A DNA stretch of 64,000 nt, from assembly GCA_902511575.1 (NCBI GenBank), contig CABXFU010000005.1, forward strand, positions 1 to 64,000, written 5' to 3'. The position numbers and the translations under genes were made by a program. Shown one piece after another: positions 54,558 to 62,848 of this stretch. The notes under the pieces are model-generated. The model made no database searches. It was given only the letters and a program-made list of their open reading frames with translations, and had not been told where the DNA came from. This DNA comes from an uncultured SAR86 cluster bacterium. Its GTDB lineage: Bacteria; Pseudomonadota; Gammaproteobacteria; Magnimaribacterales; D2472. Each line of letters opens with the position of its first letter. Positions within the stretch are counted from its first letter, which is position 1.

Positions 54558-55692
54558 AATTGCAGTTATTATTCCGGCTGCAGGCGCTAGCAGTCGTTTC
54601 GGTGGTTTAATTCCTAAGCAATTTTCAAGGCTGGGAGATGAAACAGTTCTCGAAAAATCTGTTAATTTATTTTTAGGAATATCAAGTGTTAATCAGGTTG
54701 TAATTGCCATAAATCAAAATGAGGATTTGATCAAATCTCAATCTTTCTATCAAGATCCAAGAATTAAAATTGTTGCAGGAGGGAGCACAAGAAGTGAGTC
54801 AGTTTTTAATGCCATAGCAGAGGTTGATGAAAGTATAGAGATTGTGGCAATTCATGATGCTGCAAGACCTTGGTTAAAAAAAATTCATTTTGAAGATTTA
54901 TTGTCTCACCTAGCTAATGATCAATCTATTGAGGGAGTATTTCCTGTAATATCAACAACTGATTCACTGCGAATGAAACAGGGTGATGATGTTATTCCTG
55001 TTGAACGAGAAAATTTTTTTCATGTTCAAACACCTCAAATTTTTTATCATGATTCTCTTAAATTAGCGCTTGATAAGTTACAGCAGAAAGGACTGCATAT
55101 GAGTGATGAGTCTCAAGCTATGGAACATGCTGGATTTAAGGTTTTAGCAGTGCCTGGAGAAAGGTCAAATATTAAAATTACATATTTTGAGGATTTAATT
55201 CATCATATTGGAACAGATCTTCGAATTGGAAGAGGGGTAGATTTTCACCAATTTCAACCAGGGGATGGTTTAACCCTTGGTAATGTTTTTATCGACTGCA
55301 AACTTTCTATCGTTGCTCATTCAGATGGAGACATCATATTGCATGCTATATCTGATGCACTGCTTGGTGCAGCAGGTTTAAGAGATATTGGTTACTACTT
55401 TCCTGATACTGATCCAGAAAATAAAAACTTGAGCAGTTTAAAAATTGTTGAAAAGGCATTAGATTTATTAAAAGGAAGCGGCCTGCAGCCAAGGAATATC
55501 GATTTTGTTGTTGTATGCGAGCAACCAAAAATTGCTCCTTACGTTGATGATTTAAAAAAGTCTCTTTCATCAATTTTAAATATTGAAGAAAGCTTCATTG
55601 GAGCAAAGGCAACCACTACAGAAAAGATGGGCGTGATTGGTAATGGCAATGGAATCGCAGTCTTCGCTATAGCTTCCTTAAGGAGTCTTTGA
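54541..55692 (+). CDS. ispDF: Bifunctional IspD-IspF isoprenoid biosynthesis enzyme
   Basis: Two MEP-pathway activities are fused in 383 residues. Residues about 1-222 are IspD (MEP cytidylyltransferase): AVIIPAAGASSRFGGLIPKQF, HDAARPW and TDSLRMK. Residues about 225-383 are IspF (2C-methyl-D-erythritol 2,4-cyclodiphosphate synthase): GRGVDFHQF with the zinc Asp/His, HSDGDIILHAISDALLGAAG, DIGYYFPDTD and TTTEKMG. In most gammaproteobacteria ispD and ispF are adjacent separate genes; the fusion is better known from alpha- and epsilonproteobacteria. No stop or frameshift separates the parts. Confidence 0.96.
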   Translation: MNHSNKIAVIIPAAGASSRFGGLIPKQFSRLGDETVLEKSVNLFLGISSVNQVVIAINQNEDLIKSQSFYQDPRIKIVAGGSTRSESVFNAIAEVDESIEIVAIHDAARPWLKKIHFEDLLSHLANDQSIEGVFPVISTTDSLRMKQGDDVIPVERENFFHVQTPQIFYHDSLKLALDKLQQKGLHMSDESQAMEHAGFKVLAVPGERSNIKITYFEDLIHHIGTDLRIGRGVDFHQFQPGDGLTLGNVFIDCKLSIVAHSDGDIILHAISDALLGAAGLRDIGYYFPDTDPENKNLSSLKIVEKALDLLKGSGLQPRNIDFVVVCEQPKIAPYVDDLKKSLSSILNIEESFIGAKATTTEKMGVIGNGNGIAVFAIASLRSL

Positions 55693-56441
55693 TGAATATT
55701 CTATTAACCAATGATGATGGCTATAAGGCTTCGGGCATAAATCAATTATTTAAAACGTTATGCACTGAGCACAAGGTGTTTTTAATTGCTCCTGGAGAAA
55801 ATTGCAGTGGAATGAGCGCAGCAATCAGCTTACGCAAAGAAATAAAAGTTGAAGAAATTTCAGGTAATATTTTTTCAGTTTCAGGCACACCTGCAGATTG
55901 CTCATATCTTGGTTTATTGTCAGTAATTCCTGAGCCAATTGATATGATCGTTTCTGGAATTAATTTAGGAGCTAATTTAGGAGAAGACATTTTTTATTCC
56001 GGAACTGTAGGCGCAGCAATTGCGGGTCGAAGACTGAATTACGTTCCTGTTGCATTTTCTGTAGCAGCGTATAACCCAAAAAATTTAACATATATTGCAG
56101 AACAATCGCTGATAATTACCAATCAAGTTTCTAAGCTCCCATCTGATCAAAACTTGCTTGTGAATGTGAACTTTCCTGATTTGCCATCCTCAAAAATTAA
56201 AGGAGTTCGAATCACCTCACTTGGTAAAAGAGGGGTGCCAGATACTCCAGATCTTATTCGGCGTGAAGATTCTGCTAAGTTTTATAGTTTTGGACCTTCC
56301 GGCGCGCTATTGCCTGATCAAGTGGGAACAGATATTCAGGCAATTGAGCAAAGTTATATTTCTATCTCAATACTTGATTATAATTTAGGCGCTAATGAGG
56401 TGCGCTGGGATCTTTACAGAGAGGTTTTTAATTGTGAGTAG
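55689..56441 (+). CDS. surE: 5'/3'-nucleotidase SurE
   Basis: SurE dephosphorylates nucleoside 5'- and 3'-monophosphates and exopolyphosphate and supports stationary-phase survival. The 250-residue protein has the metal-binding LLTNDDGY start, PGENCSGMSAAIS, and VSGINLGANLGEDIFYSGTVGAA. It overlaps ispDF by 4 and pcm by 8 bases. Confidence 0.96.
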   Translation: MMNILLTNDDGYKASGINQLFKTLCTEHKVFLIAPGENCSGMSAAISLRKEIKVEEISGNIFSVSGTPADCSYLGLLSVIPEPIDMIVSGINLGANLGEDIFYSGTVGAAIAGRRLNYVPVAFSVAAYNPKNLTYIAEQSLIITNQVSKLPSDQNLLVNVNFPDLPSSKIKGVRITSLGKRGVPDTPDLIRREDSAKFYSFGPSGALLPDQVGTDIQAIEQSYISISILDYNLGANEVRWDLYREVFNCE

Positions 56442-57111
56442 CTCTGGTTTTACATTTACGAGGGTTAAGGATCAAATGATTCAGCAGTTACTTGATATGG
56501 GAATAAAAGATTTTCGTGTTCTTGATGCTTTAAGCCAGGTCCCTAGACATATTTTTTTAGATCAAGCGCTGTGGAGTAGAGCATATGAAAATAGAGCATT
56601 AACCATAGGATATAAGCAAACAATTTCACAGCCCTACATCGTTGCTCGAATGACAGAGCATTTGCTTTCTCACACATCAAAAAGAGGAAAAGTTCTCAAT
56701 CATGTTCTTGAAATAGGATCAGGTTGCGGTTACCAATCAGCCGTATTATCTTACTTTGCAAATGATGTCTGTGCAGTTGAAAGAATCAAACCTCTGGTTG
56801 CAAAATCGCGTGAAAATTTAAGCGAGTTAAAAATCAGAAATGTTATTATTAAACATGCAGATGGATTTAATGGTTGGGAGGAAGACTTAAAATTTGATGG
56901 AATAATTTGTGCAGCGGCTCCGAGACAATATCCAGAAGAGTTGCTTGATCTGTTGGAGGTTGGAGGGAAGCTTGTCATCCCTGTCGGCCTTGAGGGAAAA
57001 CAAAAACTTTATGTTATAACAAAAAAGAGTGAGACTGAAAATGAGGAAATAATCCACGAAGAGGTCGCATTTGTACCAATGCTGCCAGGCGTTTCCAATG
57101 GAGAATTTTAA
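56434..57111 (+). CDS. pcm: Protein-L-isoaspartate O-methyltransferase
   Basis: Pcm methylates L-isoaspartyl residues formed in ageing proteins, starting their repair. The 225-residue protein has VPRHIFLDQALWSRAYENRALTIGY-type N-terminal blocks, QTISQPYIVARM, the SAM loop VLEIGSGCGYQSAVL and GIICAAAP. The start is GTG 56434, whose GTGAGTAG overlaps the surE stop, with GAGAGG about 10 bases upstream. The frame extends 13 codons further but those residues are not family-like. Confidence 0.93.
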   Translation: MSSSGFTFTRVKDQMIQQLLDMGIKDFRVLDALSQVPRHIFLDQALWSRAYENRALTIGYKQTISQPYIVARMTEHLLSHTSKRGKVLNHVLEIGSGCGYQSAVLSYFANDVCAVERIKPLVAKSRENLSELKIRNVIIKHADGFNGWEEDLKFDGIICAAAPRQYPEELLDLLEVGGKLVIPVGLEGKQKLYVITKKSETENEEIIHEEVAFVPMLPGVSNGEF

Positions 57112-57113
57112 GG

Positions 57114-57836
57114 ATGAATAATCAAATCAAATATTCTTTAGCTGGATTTTGCATGGGAGTTGCAGAGCTGATCCCAGGCATTTCCGGGTCTACTGTTGCT
57201 GTAATTTTTAAGATTTATCCAAACTTAATGACAATATTAAGCCAGTTAAGATTAAAAAATTTAACCTTAAGCTTCCAATCTCTTTCAAAAACATTTCAAT
57301 TTAATGTTTCTCTGCCTTTGATATTTTCCATGATGATTGCTGTCATTTTGTGCTCTAAAGGAATTAACTACTTATTGACTAATTATGAGGAAATATTCCT
57401 CATATCATTGGGTTTACTAATGATCGCATTATCTATTTACGTAATTAATTATTTTAAAGATCTTGCTGAGGACAAGAAACTAATAATATTTTTATCTTTA
57501 GGAATTATTATCGGATTCGCGTTGCAAGAATTAAATATTAGCTCAGAAAATACATCTATTTTTTATTTATTTTTAAGTGGAATAGTGGCTTTTTCATTTT
57601 TTTTAATACCCGGTATTTCTGGAAGTGCTATGTTGGTAGTTTTGGGAGTTTATGGCCCAATTATTCAGGCAGTTTCAGCCTTTGATTTTGTTTTATTGTT
57701 ACCGTTTGCGTTAGGCTGCCTAATTTCACTTTTACTTTTACCTAAAGTAGTTTTATCAATATATTCTTCTCATGAGCTAAAATTAATGCATATTTTTTCT
57801 GGCCTAATACTTTCATCAGGTATTTTTTTACTATGA
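57114..57836 (+). CDS. DUF368 (PopT-family) membrane protein
   Basis: DUF368 proteins have recently been shown to recycle undecaprenyl phosphate across the inner membrane, the carrier used by MraY and MurG here. This 240-residue protein has about seven hydrophobic helices and the duplicated signature PGISG: FCMGVAELIPGISGSTVAVIF near the N terminus and FFLIPGISGSAMLVVLGVYG in the second half. It sits between pcm and nlpD, where gammaproteobacteria usually have none. Placement in this gene run fits a role in wall precursor recycling, but the transport function is inferred from the family. Confidence 0.88.
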   Translation: MNNQIKYSLAGFCMGVAELIPGISGSTVAVIFKIYPNLMTILSQLRLKNLTLSFQSLSKTFQFNVSLPLIFSMMIAVILCSKGINYLLTNYEEIFLISLGLLMIALSIYVINYFKDLAEDKKLIIFLSLGIIIGFALQELNISSENTSIFYLFLSGIVAFSFFLIPGISGSAMLVVLGVYGPIIQAVSAFDFVLLLPFALGCLISLLLLPKVVLSIYSSHELKLMHIFSGLILSSGIFLL

Positions 57837-58483
57837 TTCGATTTGATAAAAAAATACTGCTTGTTTTAATTTTAATAATTTCAGGCTGCTCCAGCTTGGA
57901 TTCTTTAAAGCAATCCTATAAAAATTTTTTATCTTCTTCGGAAGAATCTTATATTGTTCAGCCAGGCGATTCTATCTGGTCTATTGCAATAAATTTTAAT
58001 TTAGATTCAGAGCAATTAATTAAAAATAATAACTTGAAAGAGCCTTATATTATTTATCCAAATCAAGAGCTCTTTCTCTATAGCACAATTTTTGAAAGTA
58101 ATCTGAAAGATCAATTTAAACCTATTAAATGGCATCACCCATTGGGAGAGAAATCAATCATAGCTTTAAAAGATGATTCTTGGTTAATTTTTAAAGAACC
58201 CAAGGGGTTGCCTATTCACTCCATAAATCTTGGAAAGGTAGTCGTTTCTGGCCCTGATATCCCAGGTTATGGAAATTTGGTAATGATTTCTCATCCTGAT
58301 GGTTACTTAAGCCTATACGCTCATTGCGATAAAATATTTGTTGAGAAGGGAGATGAGGTCATAAAGGGGGCGATGATAGCTCAACTTGGAAATTCAGAAG
58401 CAGCTTATCCAATGTTGCGATTCCAGCTAAGAAAAAATGGACAACCTCTTAGAGCTAAAACTGTAAATACACTTTTTAATTAA
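57833..58483 (+). CDS. nlpD: NlpD-like lipoprotein, LysM and degenerate M23 domain
   Basis: NlpD activates amidase AmiC during septal splitting. The 216-residue protein has a lipoprotein signal (IISGC; lipidated Cys about residue 19), one LysM domain (YIVQPGDSIWSIAINF, about residues 41-84) that binds peptidoglycan, and a LytM/M23 domain (about 120-210). The metal ligands are partly lost: MLRFQLR replaces the usual HLHFE motif while YAH is kept, so it is likely a regulator and not an active peptidase, as for NlpD. rpoS, the normal next gene, is absent. It overlaps DUF368 by 4 bases. Confidence 0.85.
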   Translation: MIRFDKKILLVLILIISGCSSLDSLKQSYKNFLSSSEESYIVQPGDSIWSIAINFNLDSEQLIKNNNLKEPYIIYPNQELFLYSTIFESNLKDQFKPIKWHHPLGEKSIIALKDDSWLIFKEPKGLPIHSINLGKVVVSGPDIPGYGNLVMISHPDGYLSLYAHCDKIFVEKGDEVIKGAMIAQLGNSEAAYPMLRFQLRKNGQPLRAKTVNTLFN

Positions 58484-58494
58484 TTAAATATAAA

Positions 58495-58818
58495 TTATCG
58501 TTCAAGAAGATGTTTTTTTTCTTTGATTTGCGAAAACTCTTTAGCCTCAGGTAACTCGTCTTTTTCCTCTGTTATATTTGGCCAAACTTCACTTAATTCG
58601 GCATTAATTTCGATAAACTCTATCTGATCAGATGGAAGCTCATCTTCGGAGAAAATTGCGTCAACTGGGCATTCAGGTTCACACAAAGCACAATCAATAC
58701 ATTCTTCTGGATGAATTACTAGAAAATTGGGGCCTTCATAAAAACAATCAACGGGACAGACCTCTACACAGTCCGTGTGCTTACATTTTATACATGATTC
58801 AGTAACTATGAATGCCAT
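58495..58818 (-). CDS. fdxA: Ferredoxin FdxA (7Fe-8S type)
   Basis: A 107-residue soluble ferredoxin of the seven-iron class. The Cys pattern [21 protein letters not shown] is followed by a second cluster motif [16 protein letters not shown]. The C-terminal helical tail is typical of the FdxA family. It is convergent with nlpD and divergent from recA, as in pseudomonads, where fdxA also lies near recA; mutS and other genes found between them elsewhere are missing. Confidence 0.93.
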   Translation of the reverse strand: MAFIVTESCIKCKHTDCVEVCPVDCFYEGPNFLVIHPEECIDCALCEPECPVDAIFSEDELPSDQIEFIEINAELSEVWPNITEEKDELPEAKEFSQIKEKKHLLER

Positions 58819-58915
58819 TGCTTGTGGTGAAAAGTTAGGTTAAAAAAGATTTTAACAATGAGTTATGAACAAGTCAGCATGAATTTGATAATATTTAATT
58901 TACTTTTGCCGAATT

Positions 58916-58942
58916 TATAATATACTGTACAAATATACAGTA
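58916..58942 (+). promoter_or_regulatory. recA promoter -10 box and LexA (SOS) box
   Basis: A TATAAT box (58916-58921) is followed at once by a 20-base LexA site (58923-58942) with arms CTGT (58925-58928) and ACAG (58937-58940) around an AT-rich centre, nearly identical to the E. coli consensus. LexA bound here would cover the transcription start and the AAGGAG ribosome site (58943-58948). recA starts at 58955. Confidence 0.9.
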
Positions 58943-58954
58943 AAGGAGTTTATT

Positions 58955-59962
58955 ATGTCAGATAAAGATAAAAACTTAAACGAGACTTTATCTCAAATTG
59001 AAAAGCAGTTTGGTAAAGGAACCGTCATGAAAATGGGAGATAGAGAAATTGTGGATATGCCATCAGTTTCTACTGGTTCATTAGGTCTTGATATAGCGTT
59101 AGGTATTGGCGGTCTGCCAAAGGGAAGGGTTGTAGAAATCTTTGGACCTGAATCATCTGGAAAAACAACATTAACCCTTCAAGCTATTGCTGAATGTCAA
59201 AAAGCTGGTGGTACTGCTGCATTTATAGATGCTGAGCACGCACTTGATCCGAATTATGCTGAAAAATTAGGTGTAAACGTAGATGAACTTTTACTTTCTC
59301 AGCCTGATACAGGAGAACAAGCATTGGAAGTTACGGATATGCTTGTAAAATCTGGAAGCGTAGATTTGATTGTCGTAGACTCTGTTGCTGCTCTAACACC
59401 GAGAGCTGAGATTGAAGGCGATATGGGTGATCATCATATGGGCCTTCAGGCTCGCTTGATGTCACAAGCTCTAAGAAAAATTACAGGAAACATACAGCGC
59501 TCTAATGCAATGGTTATATTTATTAATCAAATCAGAATGAAGATTGGAGTTATGTTTGGAAATCCTGAGACGACTACTGGGGGTAACGCCTTAAAATTTT
59601 ACTCATCAGTTCGATTAGACATTAGACGTATAGGCGCTGTTAAAGAAGGTGAGGAGGTTGTTGGCAATGAAACAAGGGTCAAAGTTGTTAAGAATAAAGT
59701 TTCACCTCCCTTCAAGCAGGCAGAGTTTCAAATCATGTATGGAGAGGGAATTAATACAGAAGGTGAGATTCTAGAGCTAGGGCAAAAGCTTGAGTTGGTT
59801 GAAAAATCTGGATCTTGGTATAGCCATAATGGCGAAAAAATTGGACAAGGCAAAGTAAATGCAAGTAAATTTTTAAAAGAAAATACTAAGATTAGGGATA
59901 GCCTAGTAAAGGAAATTAGAAAAGCTTATATCCCATCAGTGAACAAAACAGCTAAGAAATAA
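58955..59962 (+). CDS. recA: DNA recombination protein RecA
   Basis: RecA forms filaments on single-stranded DNA, exchanges strands and stimulates LexA cleavage. The 335-residue protein has Walker [10 protein letters not shown], the [19 protein letters not shown] loop, [12 protein letters not shown] and [17 protein letters not shown]. No intein or recX follows. A good LexA box lies just upstream, so SOS control is very likely. Confidence 0.98.
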   Translation: MSDKDKNLNETLSQIEKQFGKGTVMKMGDREIVDMPSVSTGSLGLDIALGIGGLPKGRVVEIFGPESSGKTTLTLQAIAECQKAGGTAAFIDAEHALDPNYAEKLGVNVDELLLSQPDTGEQALEVTDMLVKSGSVDLIVVDSVAALTPRAEIEGDMGDHHMGLQARLMSQALRKITGNIQRSNAMVIFINQIRMKIGVMFGNPETTTGGNALKFYSSVRLDIRRIGAVKEGEEVVGNETRVKVVKNKVSPPFKQAEFQIMYGEGINTEGEILELGQKLELVEKSGSWYSHNGEKIGQGKVNASKFLKENTKIRDSLVKEIRKAYIPSVNKTAKK

Positions 59963-60001
59963 TTATCCTTAAACTTGTTATGACGCATGGAAATTGATTA
60001 A

Positions 60002-60026
60002 GATACTCTCAATATAGGAGAGTATC
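60002..60026 (+). promoter_or_regulatory. Perfect 9-bp-arm palindrome before the thiolase start
   Basis: GATACTCTC (60002-60010) and GAGAGTATC (60018-60026) are exact inverted repeats around a 7-base loop, ending directly at the ATG. The AGGAG ribosome site (60016-60020) lies within the 3' arm and loop. A candidate -10 (TAAGAT, 59999-60004) with TTGTTA (59975-59980) 18 bases upstream overlaps the 5' arm. It could be a repressor operator, for example TetR-type, or an RNA hairpin hiding the ribosome site. Confidence 0.7.
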
Positions 60027-61205
60027 ATGTCAAATAATGCGTATATAGTTTCAGCAGTTAGAACGGCTGGAGGAAAGAAAAACGGAAGTTTAAGTCAGTG
60101 GCACCCAGCCGATCTTGGTGCAAAAGTCCTAGATGAGCTTGTTCATCAGTCAGGCATTGATCCAGCGTTAATTGACGACGTCATATTTGGATGTGTTGAC
60201 CAAGTTGGAGCTCAATCGGGTAATGTCGCTAGAAATGCTATTCTTGCTTCAAGTTTGCCTGAATCTGTTCCTGGAACCTCAGTTGACCGACAATGTGGTT
60301 CATCTCAACAAGCTATTCATTTTGCAATTCAGGCTGTTATGTCAGGTACTCAAGATGTCGTAATTGGAGGGGGAGTTGAGGTTATGTCTATGGTGCCGAT
60401 AGGTGCAAGTATTAAAGATGGGTTTGAAGCTGGTCATGGCTTGCCATTTGATTCAGATGGGATGAAAGAAAGATATCCCGGTATTTTCTTTTCTCAATTT
60501 ACCGGTGCTGAGCTGATGGCTGAAAAATGGAATTTGTCTAGAGAAGATCTTGATAAGTTTGCTTTAAGCAGCCACCAAAAAGCTGCAGCAGCAGTTGAGG
60601 GTAAGTATTTTGATAGAGAGATTCTTCCTATTCAAGCCAAGAATGCCGAAGGAAAAACTGATATGGTTCTTAATGATGAGGGCATAAGATATGACGCAAG
60701 TCTTGAAGCTCTCTCAGGTTTGAATCCAGTTACTGAGGGTGGTGTCATTACCGCCGGTAATGCAAGTCAGATCACAGATGGAGCTGCTGCACTTATGATT
60801 TGTAATGATGAAGGGCTTAAAAAAGTAAAAGCTGATCCGAGAGCAAGGATTGTTGGCATAAGTGTTGTTGGTGATGATCCAATAATGATGCTAGGAGGAC
60901 CAATTCCTGCATCTCATAAAGTTTTAAAAGCTACCAATCTAAACATCAATGATATTGATCTGTATGAGGTCAATGAGGCTTTTGCTCCTGTCCCGTTATC
61001 TTGGGCTATTGAGTTAAAAGCAGATATGTCAAAATTAAATGTAAATGGAGGAGCAATGGCCTTAGGTCATCCTTTAGGTGCGACTGGCGCTAAACTGATG
61101 ACAACATTGCTGCATGAGCTTGAAAGAACAAATGGAAGGTATGGTTTACAAGCGATCTGTGAGGGTGGTGGAACTGCTAATGCAACAATAATTGAGAGAA
61201 TCTAA
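60027..61205 (+). CDS. Acetyl-CoA acyltransferase (thiolase)
   Basis: A 392-residue thiolase that either cleaves 3-ketoacyl-CoA with CoA or condenses two acyl-CoAs. The nucleophilic cysteine is Cys90 in DRQCGSSQQ; GHPLGATGA carries the catalytic His and CEGGGTANA the second Cys. VNEAFAPVPLSWA and the NGGAMALGHP block resemble degradative acyl-CoA (including steroid or lipid) thiolases. It stands alone with its own palindrome-marked promoter and ends against convergent proS with no gap. Substrate chain length is unknown. Confidence 0.9.
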   Translation: MSNNAYIVSAVRTAGGKKNGSLSQWHPADLGAKVLDELVHQSGIDPALIDDVIFGCVDQVGAQSGNVARNAILASSLPESVPGTSVDRQCGSSQQAIHFAIQAVMSGTQDVVIGGGVEVMSMVPIGASIKDGFEAGHGLPFDSDGMKERYPGIFFSQFTGAELMAEKWNLSREDLDKFALSSHQKAAAAVEGKYFDREILPIQAKNAEGKTDMVLNDEGIRYDASLEALSGLNPVTEGGVITAGNASQITDGAAALMICNDEGLKKVKADPRARIVGISVVGDDPIMMLGGPIPASHKVLKATNLNINDIDLYEVNEAFAPVPLSWAIELKADMSKLNVNGGAMALGHPLGATGAKLMTTLLHELERTNGRYGLQAICEGGGTANATIIERI

Positions 61206-62486
61206 TTAGCTAATTTTGTAGTGCTCAAAAATAGTTGTAATATCCTCAACTTTTCCAATAGAGCTTTGACCATCTCTGTGTTTTAGCTCTACTTCATTAT
61301 TTTGTAGATATTGCTTGCCTATAATAATATTGACTGGAATACCAATTAATTCAGCATCTTTGATTTTAGTTCCATAGCCGTCTTTTCTATCATCAAGCAT
61401 CACCTCATATCCCATGGATGATAATTCGTTATATAAATCTGTTGCAGCTTTTGCTATTTTTTCATCTTTATCAAAACCTATTGCAACAATGTTTACTTCA
61501 AATGGAGTCATAGCCTCTGGCCATATAATTCCTTTTTCATCATTATTTTGCTCTATTGCCGCTGCTACAAGTCTTGATACTCCTATTCCATAGCAACCCA
61601 TAAAAAGGTTTTTTGCTTTACCTTCATGATCAAGAACACTTGCTTTCATAGCATCTGTGTAAACTTTTCCAAGTTGAAAAATATGACCAACTTCAATTCC
61701 TTTTTTAATCTGAATTGTGCCTTTTCCATCAGGCGATGGTTTTCCTTGAAGAGATTCTATAGCGTCTCCCTCTTCTAATAAAAGTTCAGTATTGATAGCA
61801 AAATCCGAAGAGTCACTGACTGCAATAGTATCCTCACCATTTTCAGCTAAAACATGAAATTCTTCTGATGCATCCCCACCAATCGCTCCTGAATCTGCTT
61901 TTACGATTTTAAATTTTAAACCCAATCTATCTAGAATTTTTTTATAGGCCTCTTTCATTAAAAGATATGACTCGTTCAATGACTCTTCATTTAGATTAAA
62001 GCTGTAGGAGTCCTTCATTAAAAATTCTCTTCCTCTCATCACACCATACCTAGGCCTTACCTCATCTCTAAATTTAGTTTGAATTTGATAAAGATTTAGA
62101 GGCAATTCCTTATAACTTTTAATATTATTTCTGATTAAGTCTGTTATGACTTCTTCATGCGTGGGACCGAGGCAAAAATCTCTTTCATGTCTATCTTTTA
62201 TTCGCAAAAGCTCAGGACCCATTTTGTCCCACCTTTGAGTTTCTTCCCATAGCTCTTTTGGTTGAACCATTGGCATAAGAATCTCTTGTGCTCCAGACGC
62301 ATTCATTTCTTCTCGAACAATATTTTCGACCTTTCTCAATACTTTTAATCCAATGGGCAGCCATGTGTATATTCCCGATGTAACTCTTCGTATCATCCCG
62401 GATCTAAGCATCAGTTGATGGCTGATAACCTCAGCATCTTGAGGGATATCTTTTAAAGTAGGCAAAAAAATCTTAGACCAAAACAT
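61206..62486 (-). CDS. proS: Prolyl-tRNA synthetase lacking the editing (INS) domain
   Basis: ProRS attaches proline to tRNA(Pro). The class II motifs ([29 protein letters not shown] as [10 protein letters not shown], and [10 protein letters not shown]) and an anticodon-binding domain at the C terminus are present in 426 residues. E. coli ProRS has 572 residues because of an about 180-residue INS domain that deacylates Ala-tRNA(Pro). Here the stretch after [12 protein letters not shown] passes directly to [13 protein letters not shown], so INS is missing. Such INS-less enzymes are common in alphaproteobacteria and mitochondria. The gene starts 54 bases from the divergent fmdB. Confidence 0.95.
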   Translation of the reverse strand: MFWSKIFLPTLKDIPQDAEVISHQLMLRSGMIRRVTSGIYTWLPIGLKVLRKVENIVREEMNASGAQEILMPMVQPKELWEETQRWDKMGPELLRIKDRHERDFCLGPTHEEVITDLIRNNIKSYKELPLNLYQIQTKFRDEVRPRYGVMRGREFLMKDSYSFNLNEESLNESYLLMKEAYKKILDRLGLKFKIVKADSGAIGGDASEEFHVLAENGEDTIAVSDSSDFAINTELLLEEGDAIESLQGKPSPDGKGTIQIKKGIEVGHIFQLGKVYTDAMKASVLDHEGKAKNLFMGCYGIGVSRLVAAAIEQNNDEKGIIWPEAMTPFEVNIVAIGFDKDEKIAKAATDLYNELSSMGYEVMLDDRKDGYGTKIKDAELIGIPVNIIIGKQYLQNNEVELKHRDGQSSIGKVEDITTIFEHYKIS

Positions 62487-62512
62487 TTTTATATTTGAAT
62501 TTTCATTTAGTT

Positions 62513-62518
62513 TATAAT
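62513..62518 (+). promoter_or_regulatory. Possible -10 box of the fmdB-aspS operon
   Basis: A perfect TATAAT lies 22 bases before the fmdB ATG in the 54-base gap shared with divergent proS. No clear -35 sits at 17 bases. The AT-rich context makes a chance match possible. Confidence 0.35.
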
Positions 62519-62540
62519 TCTATATTTTTTTTAGAGACTT

Positions 62541-62831
62541 ATGCCGATTTATGAATATAAATGCTTGAAATGTGAGCATCAATTCGAAGTTATTCAGAGA
62601 TTTTCAGATAATCCTGTTGAAACTTGCCCTGCATGTAATAGAAAAACAGTAAAAAAATTAGTTTCTGCTCCTTCTTTTAGGTTGAAGGGAGGGGGTTGGT
62701 ATGAAACTGATTTTAAAACTGGCTCTAAAAAGAATATAGTAGACACTAAGGATGAAAAATCAAAACAGCCCAAAGAACAAACTAAAACTACTGATCAATC
62801 TAAAAACAAAAGTCCAGATAAAAAAACTTAA
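62541..62831 (+). CDS. FmdB-family zinc-ribbon regulatory protein
   Basis: A 96-residue protein with an N-terminal zinc ribbon: [16 protein letters not shown] and [12 protein letters not shown] supply two CxxC pairs. [17 protein letters not shown] is the family's conserved end, followed by a Lys/Gln-rich tail. FmdB-family proteins are widespread but their function is uncertain. It commonly lies just upstream of aspS in proteobacteria, as here. Confidence 0.88.
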   Translation: MPIYEYKCLKCEHQFEVIQRFSDNPVETCPACNRKTVKKLVSAPSFRLKGGGWYETDFKTGSKKNIVDTKDEKSKQPKEQTKTTDQSKNKSPDKKT

Positions 62832-62848
62832 ATAAGAGAGAGATAAAC

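Noticed and set aside
56395-56433. 13-codon extension of pcm inside surE
   Set aside because: The residues are unlike Pcm, and GTG 56434 overlaps the surE stop in the typical coupled way with a Shine-Dalgarno sequence upstream.
61203-61214. AATTAGCTAATT palindrome at the thiolase/proS junction
   Set aside because: Too short and AT-rich to be a terminator; it arises from the two abutting stop codons.
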